In this document: in pieces, positions 46,584 to 57,554 of the stretch
How positions within the stretch are numbered: position 1 is the first letter of the stretch
How the letters are laid out: every line of letters starts with the position of its first letter
Source of the DNA: Kiritimatiellia bacterium
GTDB taxonomy: Bacteria; Verrucomicrobiota; Kiritimatiellia; RFP12; UBA1067
Reading direction: 5' to 3'
Assembly (NCBI GenBank): GCA_017405115.1
Contig: JAFRBA010000205.1
Coordinates: 1 to 64,000 of the forward strand
Length of the DNA: 64,000 nt
Notes under the pieces: model-generated
The model's database searches: none
The model's input: only the letters and a program-made list of their open reading frames with translations
Told to the model about the DNA's origin: nothing
Translations under genes and position numbers: made by a program

Positions 46584-47570
46584 TCAGCCCATCAGCAGTT
46601 CGAAGTCCTCCTTTATCGGAGGTCTGCCGTATTCGCTGATCTCGAAGCTTTCGATCGCCCCTGGCACGGGTCTGCCCGGGTACTGTTCTCGCCATGCGGC
46701 GGCAAAGCGTCTGGCGTCATTGACCTTGCGGCTGCCCCAGTACTTCATCAGGTAGGCGTTGCGGGCGGCGATGTTGACCGTACGGTCGCCGATGGCCCTG
46801 ACTTCGTCCTCGACGCCTTTGTCCCACGGCAGCCACTCGTAGAACTGCGAAACCTGGCAGTTGAGCGCATCCATCCACTTGCCGAGGTAGGGGTCAGCGT
46901 CGACGAGGATGTCTGGCCGCATCACGCGCGGAACGGTGAAAATGTCGCTCATTAGAAGAATGAGCGGACGGCGGCGGAGGGCCTTCGAGCCTTCGATCCA
47001 GTGCGGACACCCGAGCATGTAGCCGCAGTCCTTGACGAGCGTGCCTATCGTGCGGTGGTCGACGTGGTAGTCGCAGTCGCGGTGCGTCATGATTATGTCA
47101 GGCTCGAACTCCTGAATTTTCCGCGCCACCAGTTCGCGCGCCTCTATGGTGTTCGGGCAGCGCGCATCGCCGAACCCGTAGATGTCATAGCTGTCGAGTC
47201 CGAGGACCTTCGCCGCGTTCAGCGTCTCCTGCCGACGGATGGCGGCGATCTTCTCGCGGCTGTGGATGTGGTGGCCGAGGTCGCCGTTGCAGGCCGCGAC
47301 GAACTTTACGCGGCACCCCTTCTTGACGAGCTTCGCCGCAATGCAGCCGCAGATGATGTCGGCGTCGTCCGGATGCCCGCCGACGACCATGACCCTGTAC
47401 GGGCCGGGCGTGCGCGGAATCGACGCCCTCGCCGGCGGACATGCCGCGACGAACGTCCTGCCCAGAACCGCGTTCGGCTCGCCGGCCGCTTCGGACCTAT
47501 GGGCCGCAGCCGCCAGCCCGGCCGCGCCGAACCAAGTCGCACTCTTCAGGAAATCTCTTCTACCTTGCAT
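46584..47570 (-). CDS. PIG-L family (LmbE-like) deacetylase, exported
   Basis: 328 aa with a twin-arginine-like signal (MQGRRDFLKSATWFGAAGLAAAA). The PIG-L zinc site shows VVGGHPDDADIICG, and a second ligand region is MTHRDCDYHVDHRTIG. PIG-L enzymes remove N-acetyl groups from amino sugars; an exported one may act on glycans. RBS AAAGGAG is 7 nt before the ATG at 47570. It lies downstream of the truncated phosphoesterase, with a promoter inside that relic. Confidence 0.85.
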   Translation of the reverse strand: MQGRRDFLKSATWFGAAGLAAAAHRSEAAGEPNAVLGRTFVAACPPARASIPRTPGPYRVMVVGGHPDDADIICGCIAAKLVKKGCRVKFVAACNGDLGHHIHSREKIAAIRRQETLNAAKVLGLDSYDIYGFGDARCPNTIEARELVARKIQEFEPDIIMTHRDCDYHVDHRTIGTLVKDCGYMLGCPHWIEGSKALRRRPLILLMSDIFTVPRVMRPDILVDADPYLGKWMDALNCQVSQFYEWLPWDKGVEDEVRAIGDRTVNIAARNAYLMKYWGSRKVNDARRFAAAWREQYPGRPVPGAIESFEISEYGRPPIKEDFELLMG

Positions 47571-47595
47571 ATGTCTGCTCCTTTCGTTGCCATGC

Positions 47596-47847
47596 TTAAG
47601 ACAAGAAGACCCGTTCTCCCTGCACGATGCTCGGCATGATACCATATCTCGGTCTCGTGTCCACTTCGCCCTTCGCCATCGTGCCCACAGCCCAGACGAC
47701 GCCCATCGTCGTCTCCGCCGGAGCCTGTAGCATCGGCGCGGACGCAACAAGCCTACCACCGCCCGGCGAAGTCTCCGCCGAAACGGCGCGACCGATCCCT
47801 GACGCTGCGAAAAGTGCTGAGCTGCCTATGAATTCTCGCCTGTTCAT
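47596..47847 (-). pseudogene. Truncated paralogue of the Tat metallophosphoesterase
   Basis: 83 codons. From MNRREFIG to MAKGEV it is nearly identical to the first 60 residues of the phosphoesterase at 37077, then diverges into TRPRYGIMPSIVQ and stops. All metal ligands are missing. The divergent tail is the promoter region of the PIG-L gene, so a deletion or partial duplication joined them. A short Tat-exported peptide could still be made. Confidence 0.75.
47636..47644 (-). promoter_or_regulatory. Extended -10 promoter of the PIG-L gene
   Basis: Minus-strand TGGTATCAT lies about 66 bp upstream of the PIG-L ATG, inside the tail of the phosphoesterase relic. Confidence 0.45.
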
Positions 47848-47886
47848 TGCTTTTCATCCTTCCGACTTTCACGCCTGTAACGCAAA

Positions 47887-47912
47887 GCAACGCAATTTCG
47901 GTTTTGCGTTGC
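47887..47912 (-). terminator. Hairpin directly after the fucose-isomerase-like gene
   Basis: Arms GCAACGCAA (47887-47895) and TTGCGTTGC (47904-47912) with an 8-nt loop start 1 bp after the stop codon. On the minus strand the stem is followed by TTTGCGTT, a weak U-tract. Confidence 0.6.
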
Positions 47913-47913
47913 T

Positions 47914-49362
47914 CTATATCCTCTCCACGTCGTAGCCGAGGTAGTTGGAGAACGCCTCGACGATGGCGGCGGACCAGCTGCCGCGCACGAACGCGACGTG
48001 GTGGCGGTAGCCGTTCTTCGCCATGTAGTTGAGCATCGCGTTCGCGTCGCCGTCCGCCTTGCGGAAGACGAAGCCAACGCCGAAAAACTCCTTCTCGATC
48101 TCGTCGTCCGTCGCCTCGCCCTCCGTGACGAACGCGCAGAGCCGTCCGTCCTCAGTCTTGAAGCTTCCGAGCGTAAGCGGCATGGACTTCATCTTGCCGC
48201 CGAAGATTCCGATTCCCGTGCCTGGGCCGTATGCCTTCTTGAACATGAGGTGTTCGCCGACGCAGCCCCTTCCGCAGAGCATCGAGCCGGGAATCGCCGA
48301 GCAGTGGAACATGATAGCCCTGTCCTTCGCGCCGCCGAAGTTGTTGTTGACGTCGAAGAGCCCTACGGGCGAGTCGGACGCAAGCGCAACGGCGCGCATC
48401 ATCACGGCGTTGTTGACGTCCATCTCGCAGGCGGCGGCGAGGCCCGCCTCGTTCAAGACGCTCATCGCCAAGCATGGCGCAATGCCATAGCGCTTCTGCA
48501 GTTCATCCCAGCAGCGGATTGCAAGCGCGTCTAAAGAGAAGCGCTTTATCAGAATGTCGAGCGCCACGCCAAGGCGCGCCATCGAGTCGATCTTCTTCTC
48601 CTCTATACTAGCGAAGTCGGCGTAGGCGAGATACTTCTCGCGCTTCGCCGCAACGGCGGCTTGGTAGGGCGGTTTCGACGAAACCGCCGACGGCGGCATC
48701 ATCGATGCCGCCCTACCAGAATCCAGACTATCCATAATCGCGAACACTTCGGCGAGGTCTACAGCCTCGACGTTGACGCCCTTTCGCTGCAGAGCGATTT
48801 CGTCGACGCGCACCGTCTTGAACGCAGTAGTGCGCGCGCCGATTGCGCCGAGGTTGAAACGCCTCATCCCCTTCACCACGCGGCAGACGGCGGCGAAGTT
48901 CCGCAAGTCGTTCTCAAACTGCGGCGAATCGGGATGCTCCGCGAAGTCCGTCGTAAGCGTGTATTTTATGCCCGCTTGGCGTAGCACGTTGCACATCGCG
49001 ATCTTGCCGCAGACGGAATCGCGGCGGTGCGAAAAGTCCATCTTGCCGGGCTCGTCGGGATACGCCTGCACGAGAATCGGAACGCCCGCGTCGCGAAGCG
49101 CGACTACCGCGCCGTTCTCGTCCCCGAAGTTCGGGAGCGAGAGAATCACGCCGTCGTATTCGCCGCGATGCGCCGCGAGGAAGTCGGCGTACCTGCGCCC
49201 CTCTTCCGGCGTCTCGACGGCGTCGTAGCGCGTGCCCGCGCCTTCCATGACGAGCGCTTCGTGTCCGTTCGCCGCGAGAACGCGCTTGAAGTCGGCGATA
49301 GCCGACGCGACCAGCTCGCCGGGGAAGAACCCACGATTGCCAAAGTATACTGCGAATTTCAT
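47914..49362 (-). CDS. L-fucose/L-arabinose isomerase-like protein
   Basis: 482 aa cytoplasmic protein. MKFAVYFGNRGFFPGE, an N-terminal Rossmann-like domain with VILSLPNFGDENG, and C-terminal segments SFKTEDGRLCAFVTEGE and HHVAFVRG match the FucI/AraA superfamily, which isomerises aldoses to ketoses using Mn2+. The precise sugar is not clear. Residues corresponding to 48662-48718 (GRAASMMPPSAVSSKPPYQ) are an in-frame 57-bp repeat insertion also found in uxaC; flanking family sequence is intact. The gene is grouped with a sugar porter, a class II aldolase and a divergent regulator, suggesting import, isomerisation and aldol cleavage of a deoxy- or pentose sugar. Confidence 0.8.
   Translation of the reverse strand: MKFAVYFGNRGFFPGELVASAIADFKRVLAANGHEALVMEGAGTRYDAVETPEEGRRYADFLAAHRGEYDGVILSLPNFGDENGAVVALRDAGVPILVQAYPDEPGKMDFSHRRDSVCGKIAMCNVLRQAGIKYTLTTDFAEHPDSPQFENDLRNFAAVCRVVKGMRRFNLGAIGARTTAFKTVRVDEIALQRKGVNVEAVDLAEVFAIMDSLDSGRAASMMPPSAVSSKPPYQAAVAAKREKYLAYADFASIEEKKIDSMARLGVALDILIKRFSLDALAIRCWDELQKRYGIAPCLAMSVLNEAGLAAACEMDVNNAVMMRAVALASDSPVGLFDVNNNFGGAKDRAIMFHCSAIPGSMLCGRGCVGEHLMFKKAYGPGTGIGIFGGKMKSMPLTLGSFKTEDGRLCAFVTEGEATDDEIEKEFFGVGFVFRKADGDANAMLNYMAKNGYRHHVAFVRGSWSAAIVEAFSNYLGYDVERI
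48662..48718. repeat. 57-bp TGGTAGGGCGG repeat inside the isomerase gene
   Basis: 56 of 57 bases match the copy at 26930 in uxaC. The single change is C for T in the loop of the first hairpin. Same orientation and same reading frame as the uxaC copy. Confidence 0.9.
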
Positions 49363-49382
49363 TTCGATTCCTTTTTGTTTAT

Positions 49383-49518
49383 AACGCAGAGACGCAGAGT
49401 AGCAGAGATTGTGAAATTATGAAAATGTGAAAATGTGAAATTATGAAAATGTGAAATTGCGGTCTCAATTCCATAATTGCACAATGGCTCATTTTCACAA
49501 TTCCACAATTCCATAATC
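49383..49518. repeat. CGCAGAG unit followed by a large AT-rich palindrome
   Basis: AACGCAGAGACGCAGAG at 49383 leads into an imperfect inverted repeat. The 29-nt ends (from 49407, and ending at 49518) match at 24 positions by my count, and TGTGAAA units recur within. It fills the gap between the isomerase and the sugar porter and includes the porter stop codon. Confidence 0.7.
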
Positions 49519-50821
49519 ATAAGTTGATATCCTCCAAAGCCTTTCCTTTCGTCTCTGGGCAGATGAAGATCGCCCAGAAGAGATGTGCCACGAGGCATGT
49601 GCCGAAGAACGCGAAGATCGCCGCCGGTGCCCAAGTCGCCGCCATCGCAGGAAAGACGAACGTCAAGAGCGCGCAGAACGTCCAGTGCGTGAAGCTGCCG
49701 AAGCTCTGACCCTCGGCGCGGAACCGCTGAGGGAATATCTCCGAAATGAACACCCATATGACGACGCCCTGCCCGAGCGCGAAGAAGACGATGAACGGGA
49801 AGATGCAGAGCGCGGCGAGAAGCCCGAGGTCGAACACGAACGCCGCCGCCGTCGCAAAGTGCGCGGCGAAGCAGCCGATGGAACCGACAATCAGCAACGT
49901 ACGGCGTCCAAGCCGGTCGATGAGAAACAGCCCCACGAACGTGCCAAGTCCGAGGACTACGCTCATCGCCGCCGCCGTGCCGAGCGCGGCCTGCGGCGAG
50001 AGCCCCGCCATCTCGAATACGCGCTTTGCGAAATACATCATCGCGTTTATTCCCGAAAGCTGGTTGAACATCGCGAGGAAAAACGCCAGCAATATCGGCC
50101 GCATGTTGCCGCGGGAGAAGAAGTTGGAGTCACTAGTTGAAGGATTGAGTTGGAGTTCAGAGTTCGAGTTGGAGAATGGAACTGACCCGTCCTTTCTCCA
50201 ACTCCAACTATTATCTCCAACTTCATGTCCACGCATCGCAAGATAACGCGGCGATTCGCTTAGCCAAAGCGTCATCAGCGTAAAGACAAGCGCGGGCACG
50301 GCCTCCGCGCCGAGCATCCACCGCCAGGCGTTCTCGCCGATTCCGCCAAGCGCCCAGTTCACGAACTGCGAGACGACCATGCCGAGGACAATGTTGAACT
50401 GGAATAGCCCGCCCAGCTTGCCACGGCACTCGGCCGGCGAAATCTCGGCGATATAGACAGGCGCGGCGATGGACGACGCCCCTACGCCAAGGCCGCCGAT
50501 GAAACGGGCGACCATTAGGTCGCTTGGCCCGAACGCAATCGCGCTCCAGATCGCCGACACGGAGTATAGCACGCCGACCCAGAAAAGCGTCGGCTTGCGC
50601 CCGATCCTGTCGCAAACCTTGCCGCCGCACATTGCGCCGATGACAGTGCCCCACAAGGCGGAGCTCATCACAAGCCCGTGGACGAACGACGAAAGATTCC
50701 AGACGGACTGTATCTGCTGCTCGCCACCGTTTATGACGGCTGTATCGTAGCCGAAGAGAAAACCGCCCATCGCCGCCGCGAGCGACAGAAACAGCACGCT
50801 CCTGCTCTTTCCGCCGATCAT
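49517..50821 (-). CDS. MFS sugar:H+ symporter (sugar porter family)
   Basis: 434 aa, 12 membrane segments expected. Signatures are GFLFGYDTAVINGG (helix 1), DRIGRKPTLFW (loop 2-3), ESPRYLAMRG after helix 6, LSGINAMMYFAKRVFE (helix 7) and PETKGKALEDI at the C-terminus. It imports a hexose or pentose by proton symport. The cytoplasmic loop between helices 6 and 7 contains a 35-codon in-frame repeat (50120-50224) that replaces the usual loop sequence. The ATG overlaps the aldolase stop. Substrate is probably the sugar used by the isomerase downstream. Confidence 0.87.
   Translation of the reverse strand: MIGGKSRSVLFLSLAAAMGGFLFGYDTAVINGGEQQIQSVWNLSSFVHGLVMSSALWGTVIGAMCGGKVCDRIGRKPTLFWVGVLYSVSAIWSAIAFGPSDLMVARFIGGLGVGASSIAAPVYIAEISPAECRGKLGGLFQFNIVLGMVVSQFVNWALGGIGENAWRWMLGAEAVPALVFTLMTLWLSESPRYLAMRGHEVGDNSWSWRKDGSVPFSNSNSELQLNPSTSDSNFFSRGNMRPILLAFFLAMFNQLSGINAMMYFAKRVFEMAGLSPQAALGTAAAMSVVLGLGTFVGLFLIDRLGRRTLLIVGSIGCFAAHFATAAAFVFDLGLLAALCIFPFIVFFALGQGVVIWVFISEIFPQRFRAEGQSFGSFTHWTFCALLTFVFPAMAATWAPAAIFAFFGTCLVAHLFWAIFICPETKGKALEDINL
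50120..50224. repeat. 105-bp palindromic repeat inside the sugar-porter gene
   Basis: A 10-bp terminal inverted repeat, GAAGTTGGAG (50120-50129) and CTCCAACTTC (50215-50224), encloses AGTTGGAG units that pair with CTCCAACT units. It is exactly 35 codons long, translated through around NSNSELQLNPSTSDSN. Confidence 0.7.
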
Positions 50822-51672
50822 GACACCTCCGGCTTCAAGATGCGCATGACGCGCTTTACGTCCGCGCAGACGGCATCAGTCGCGCAGACTGCGATGTCGT
50901 GAAACATCAACTTGCCCTCGTGATCCGCAACATATTCGCGCACGGCCTCGCCTGCGGCAATCGCGCCGTAAGTGTAGTAGTTGACCTTGCGGATGCCGCG
51001 AGAAATTGCCTGACGGTAGTCGGCGTTGGAAAGGCCCGAGCCGCCGTGCATGACGAGCGGAATGTCGCCTGTCGCCTTCCTCACCTCGTCGATCACGCCA
51101 AACGCAAGCTTAGGCTCGGCCTTGTACACGCCATGCACGGTGCCGAAGGAAATCGCGAGCGCGTCGACCCCCGTCTCGGCGACGAAACGGGCGGCCTCCT
51201 CCGGTCTGGTGTAGAAGTCCTCCGGCGTGTACTCCCTAAGCTCGCCCTTGAGGTTGTGCGGCATCGCCCCAAGCTCCGCCTCGACGGTCGCGCCGAACTC
51301 GTGGGCGACCTTGCAGACGAACGCCGTCTTTTCGATGTTCTCCTCGTATGAAAGCGCCGAGCCGTCGAACATCACGGACGAAAACCCGAGCCTCAACGCC
51401 TTGAGGCAGAGTTCCACCGAGTCGCCGTGGTCGAGGTGCGCGACGACCGGGGTCTTCGCCGCCTTGGCAAGCTGAAGCATAATGGGCGCGGCGACGTCGA
51501 ACGGGCAGTACTCCTCGTGCGCGGGCGCATGCTCGAGGACAAACGGAACCGCGAGTTCCTCCGATGCGCGCACTGCGCCCATCCCGGACTCAAGCGAGGC
51601 GAAGTTGAATCCGCCGACTGCGTACCCGCCCTTTGCTGCGTCCGCAAGAACACCTTTCATGTTTACAAGCAT
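50818..51672 (-). CDS. Class II fructose-bisphosphate aldolase family (GatY/FbaA-like)
   Basis: 284 aa cytoplasmic enzyme. Zinc and substrate motifs are AHLDHGDS, VEAELGAM, ALAISFGTVHG and VMHGGSGL. Family members cleave ketose-1-phosphates or fructose/tagatose bisphosphate to DHAP and an aldehyde. RBS GGAG precedes the ATG; a TGATATCAT promoter element lies about 25 bp upstream. It is first gene of an operon with the porter and possibly the isomerase, divergent from the regulator at 51798. No sugar kinase is present in the window. Confidence 0.87.
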   Translation of the reverse strand: MLVNMKGVLADAAKGGYAVGGFNFASLESGMGAVRASEELAVPFVLEHAPAHEEYCPFDVAAPIMLQLAKAAKTPVVAHLDHGDSVELCLKALRLGFSSVMFDGSALSYEENIEKTAFVCKVAHEFGATVEAELGAMPHNLKGELREYTPEDFYTRPEEAARFVAETGVDALAISFGTVHGVYKAEPKLAFGVIDEVRKATGDIPLVMHGGSGLSNADYRQAISRGIRKVNYYTYGAIAAGEAVREYVADHEGKLMFHDIAVCATDAVCADVKRVMRILKPEVS

Positions 51673-51693
51673 GGTTTCTCCGTTTCCATGTGT

Positions 51694-51788
51694 ATGATAT
51701 CATTTTTGAGGCATAGCCCGCAATTGTAGTTTCTGCAAGTTTATTATTGATTTTCGCAATAGCAAAACCGGCGGTTTTTTGGTATACT
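51694..51788. promoter_or_regulatory. Divergent promoters with 21-bp-spaced direct repeats
   Basis: Minus strand TATCAT (51699-51694) serves the aldolase operon; plus strand TGGTATACT (51780-51788) serves the regulator and ends 9 nt before its ATG. Between them TTTCTGCAA (51730-51738) and TTTTCGCAA (51751-51759) are direct repeats two helical turns apart, a likely AraC-family site. Confidence 0.6.
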
Positions 51789-51797
51789 GTTCGGCAC

Positions 51798-52955
51798 ATG
51801 AAGACAATCGGCATAATCATCGAACGCCAGAGGGCGTACGGGCGCAGGCTGTGCGAAGGCATTGTGCGCTTTGCACGCGAGAGAAAGGACTGGTCGCTGA
51901 GGATAGTCGAGTTTTCAGAGATACGCAGGAACCAAAGGCTGCGCTCGCACGACGGCTTCATAGCGAGGGTCATGAACGACGAGATCGCGGACGTTCTTGC
52001 CGACACAGGCAAGCCCGTCGTCGACGTCTTCCTGGAGAAGCCCATTCCAGGCTTCGCCGGCGTGGACCAGAACGCAAGAATTGTGGGGCAGATGGCGGCG
52101 CGGCACTTCATCGAGCACCGCTTCACGAACTTCGCGTTCTGCGGCTACGACGGGCGGCGCTATTCCGACGACCGGCGAAACGCCTTCGTCCGCTGCCTGA
52201 AGCTCAACCACTACGGATGCGAATCATACCGCACTCCGTCCGCCGCGCTGAAGGACTTCGAGGAATCAGTCGTCATGCGCGAGCATTTCGGAATGCCGTC
52301 GGACGCAAAGTCGCTTTCGCGCTGGATCAGGCGGCTGCCAAAGCCCGTCGCCGTGTTCTGCGCCCACGACATGAGGGCGTACCAGCTGAGCGAAATCTGC
52401 CGCGCGGAGGGCTTGCGAGTGCCTGACGAGGTGGCAATCCTCGGCTGCGACGACGACGAGCTCGTGTGCCAGTTCACCGACCCGCCGATATCGTCCATTG
52501 ACCAGAACGCCGTGGGCATCGGCTACGCGGCGGCGCACATGCTCCAGCAGATGCTGGACGATCCTGCGCAAGCGCAGACGACCGCTAAGAAGGTAAAGCC
52601 GCTGCGGCTCGTCGAGCGCGAATCGACGAGAACGTATCCACTCTCGCCGAAATGGCTGTCGGACGCGCTAGTCTTCATTCAGTCGAACCTATCGCAGGGC
52701 ATATCGGCGGTCGACGTATACGCGCACGTCGGCAAGTCGCACACGCTCGTCGACTCGGCCTTCCGCCGCCAGCTCGGCACGTCGGTGCAGAAGGAGATAT
52801 CGCGCATCCGCCTTAAGGAGGCCAGGCGGCTCGTCATGTCGACTTCAACCCCCCTTCAGGACATCGCCAGATTCTGCGGCTTCTCGTCGCTACAGTACTT
52901 CAGCACGTCATTCGCAAAAGCCTTCGGGAAAAGTCCGTCGTCTCTGAGGGAATGA
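51798..52955 (+). CDS. XylR-type transcriptional regulator (LacI-like sensor plus AraC domain), second copy
   Basis: 385 aa. The sensor domain begins MKTIGIIIERQRAYGRRLCEGI and includes HRFTNFAFCGYDG, VAVFCAHDMRAYQ and VAILGCDDDELVCQ. The AraC domain near the C-terminus has VDSAFRRQLGTSVQKEISRIRL and IARFCGFSSLQYFSTSFAKAFG. Same architecture as the regulator at 29535 but a distinct sequence. It is divergent from the aldolase-porter operon, whose promoter region carries direct repeats, so it probably responds to that operon's sugar. Confidence 0.87.
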   Translation: MKTIGIIIERQRAYGRRLCEGIVRFARERKDWSLRIVEFSEIRRNQRLRSHDGFIARVMNDEIADVLADTGKPVVDVFLEKPIPGFAGVDQNARIVGQMAARHFIEHRFTNFAFCGYDGRRYSDDRRNAFVRCLKLNHYGCESYRTPSAALKDFEESVVMREHFGMPSDAKSLSRWIRRLPKPVAVFCAHDMRAYQLSEICRAEGLRVPDEVAILGCDDDELVCQFTDPPISSIDQNAVGIGYAAAHMLQQMLDDPAQAQTTAKKVKPLRLVERESTRTYPLSPKWLSDALVFIQSNLSQGISAVDVYAHVGKSHTLVDSAFRRQLGTSVQKEISRIRLKEARRLVMSTSTPLQDIARFCGFSSLQYFSTSFAKAFGKSPSSLRE

Positions 52956-52998
52956 GTTGGCGGCAGTCCCCCGTCGGCAACGCCCCGGTTGAGGCAGT

Positions 52999-55782
<2,784 letters not shown>

Positions 55783-55822
55783 AAAACCCTGTCCTCCACC
55801 TGCCTCTGCCCGGCAGCGGCCG

Positions 55823-57502
55823 TCAGTCGGCGTCGCCCATCGTGACGCGCAGGACCTCCTGCAGGCTCGTCATTCCGCTCGCGACCTTCAGCATGCCGTC
55901 CTCGCGGAGCGTGCGCATGCCGAGCTCCCTCGCGCGCTGCCTGAGCAGCGTCGCGGGCGCATGGTCGAAGATGAGCCGCTGTATGGTGTCGTCGACCTTG
56001 AATATCTCGAAGATGCCCTTGCGCCCCTTGTATCCGGTCTTGCCGCACACGTCGCAGCCGACGCCGTGGTACATCTTCTCCGGCAGCGTCGCGTTGGTGC
56101 CCTGCGCGAGCCCGCCGAGCATCTTCAGCTCGCGGTCCGTCGGCGTGTACGCCTCCTTGCACTTCTCGCATATGGCGCGCACCAGGCGCTGCGCCATCGC
56201 CGCGCGCAGGGCGGACGCCACGAGGAACGGCTTCACGCCGATGTCCAAGAGTCGCGTCACCGCGGACGGCGCGTCGTTGGTGTGCAGGGTCGAGAACACG
56301 AGGTGGCCCGTTAGCGCCGCCTCCATAGCGATGTCCGCGGTCTCGGCGTCGCGGATCTCGCCGATCATCACGATGTTCGGCGCCTGGCGCAGAATCGAGC
56401 GGAGCGCCGCCGAGAAGTCGAGGCCGACGTCCTTGTTAACCTGCACCTGGTTGATGCCGCTCATCTGGTACTCGACGGGGTCTTCGACCGTGATGAGCTT
56501 CTTGTCGGGGGTGTTGATCTGCCCGAGGCAGGCGTAGAGCGTAGTCGTCTTGCCGGAACCGGTCGGCCCGGTCACGAGCACCACGCCGTCAGGCAGCTTT
56601 ATGAGATGCTCGAAGGTTGTCTGGTCGTCGGAGAGGAAGCCGAGCTGCGGCAGGCCGAGCGAGAGGTTCGACTTGTCGAGGATTCGCATGACGATCGACT
56701 CGCCGTGGTTCGTCGGCACGGACGAGACGCGCAGGTCGAGGTCCTTGCCGCCGACCGTTATCTGGATGCGGCCGTCCTGAGGTATGCGCTTCTCGGAGAT
56801 CTTCATCTTCGACATGATCTTGAAGCGCGAGATGATCGCGCCCTGGAGACGCTTGGGCGGCGAGTCCATCTTGCGCAGCGCGCCGTCGATGCGGTACCTG
56901 ACGCGGAACTCCTTCTCCATCGGCTCGATGTGGATGTCGGACGCCTTCATCTTGATGGCGTTCGTGATGATCAGCGTCGCCAGCTTGATCACGGGCGCGT
57001 CGTCGCCGGTCGCATCCGCGCCGTCGATCCCCTCCTCGTCGCGCGTCAGGACCTCGGCGTCCTCGCCGGACGGGTAGAGCTTCGCCATCGCGGCCCGCAC
57101 CTCGCCGATGGGGCTGAGCACGGCCTCGATGTCCTTGCCCGATAGCACGTAGCGCAGCGAGTCTATCGCGTCGTACCCCATCGGGTCCAGGAGCGCCACG
57201 GTGACGGAGTCCTCGCTGGCGACCACAGGCACCACGCCGTACTTCTTGGCTATGTCGGCCGGTATGACCTGGGTGACGTCTCCGCTGATGGCGTCCGCGT
57301 TGATGTGGCAGTACTTCAGGCCAAACTGGTCTGCGATGGTGCCGAGGACCTCGTCCTCGCCAATCGTCCCGCCCGCCAAGAGCACGTCTAGCGTGGTCTC
57401 GTTCTCGGCCTTCATGGACTGGGCCGCTGCGTCCACCTGATCCTGCGTCAGGTAGCCGCGCTCGGTCAGGAGCTGTATGACATATTCGTCGTTGCTGGTC
57501 AT
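55823..57502 (-). CDS. GspE/PilB-type secretion or pilus assembly ATPase
   Basis: 559 aa cytoplasmic ATPase for type II secretion or type IV pili. An N-terminal MshEN-type domain (about 1-150) precedes the ATPase core with GPTGSGKTTT (Walker A near 311), ITVEDPVEYQ (Asp box), GEIRDAETADIA (Walker B), a His box THTND-like LHTND, and a four-cysteine zinc site CEKC...CDVC. TATAAT ends 7 nt before the ATG, so the transcript appears leaderless. It lies 40 bp upstream of valS in the same direction. Type II secretion would suit export of the glycosidases; no other Gsp or Pil gene is in the window. Confidence 0.93.
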   Translation of the reverse strand: MTSNDEYVIQLLTERGYLTQDQVDAAAQSMKAENETTLDVLLAGGTIGEDEVLGTIADQFGLKYCHINADAISGDVTQVIPADIAKKYGVVPVVASEDSVTVALLDPMGYDAIDSLRYVLSGKDIEAVLSPIGEVRAAMAKLYPSGEDAEVLTRDEEGIDGADATGDDAPVIKLATLIITNAIKMKASDIHIEPMEKEFRVRYRIDGALRKMDSPPKRLQGAIISRFKIMSKMKISEKRIPQDGRIQITVGGKDLDLRVSSVPTNHGESIVMRILDKSNLSLGLPQLGFLSDDQTTFEHLIKLPDGVVLVTGPTGSGKTTTLYACLGQINTPDKKLITVEDPVEYQMSGINQVQVNKDVGLDFSAALRSILRQAPNIVMIGEIRDAETADIAMEAALTGHLVFSTLHTNDAPSAVTRLLDIGVKPFLVASALRAAMAQRLVRAICEKCKEAYTPTDRELKMLGGLAQGTNATLPEKMYHGVGCDVCGKTGYKGRKGIFEIFKVDDTIQRLIFDHAPATLLRQRARELGMRTLREDGMLKVASGMTSLQEVLRVTMGDAD

Positions 57503-57509
57503 TTGCGAT

Positions 57510-57515
57510 ATTATA
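57510..57515 (-). promoter_or_regulatory. -10 element of the GspE/PilB gene, leaderless arrangement
   Basis: Minus-strand TATAAT followed by 7 nt and the ATG at 57502. There is no purine-rich RBS. Confidence 0.6.
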
Positions 57516-57554
57516 CTCTAATTGGCCGAAACGGGCAAGTGGCGCTCCTTCTCG

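Noticed and set aside
51694..51705. ATGATATCAT palindrome as an operator.
   Set aside because: It is only 10 bp, AT-rich and coincides with the aldolase -10 element, so it may simply be the promoter.
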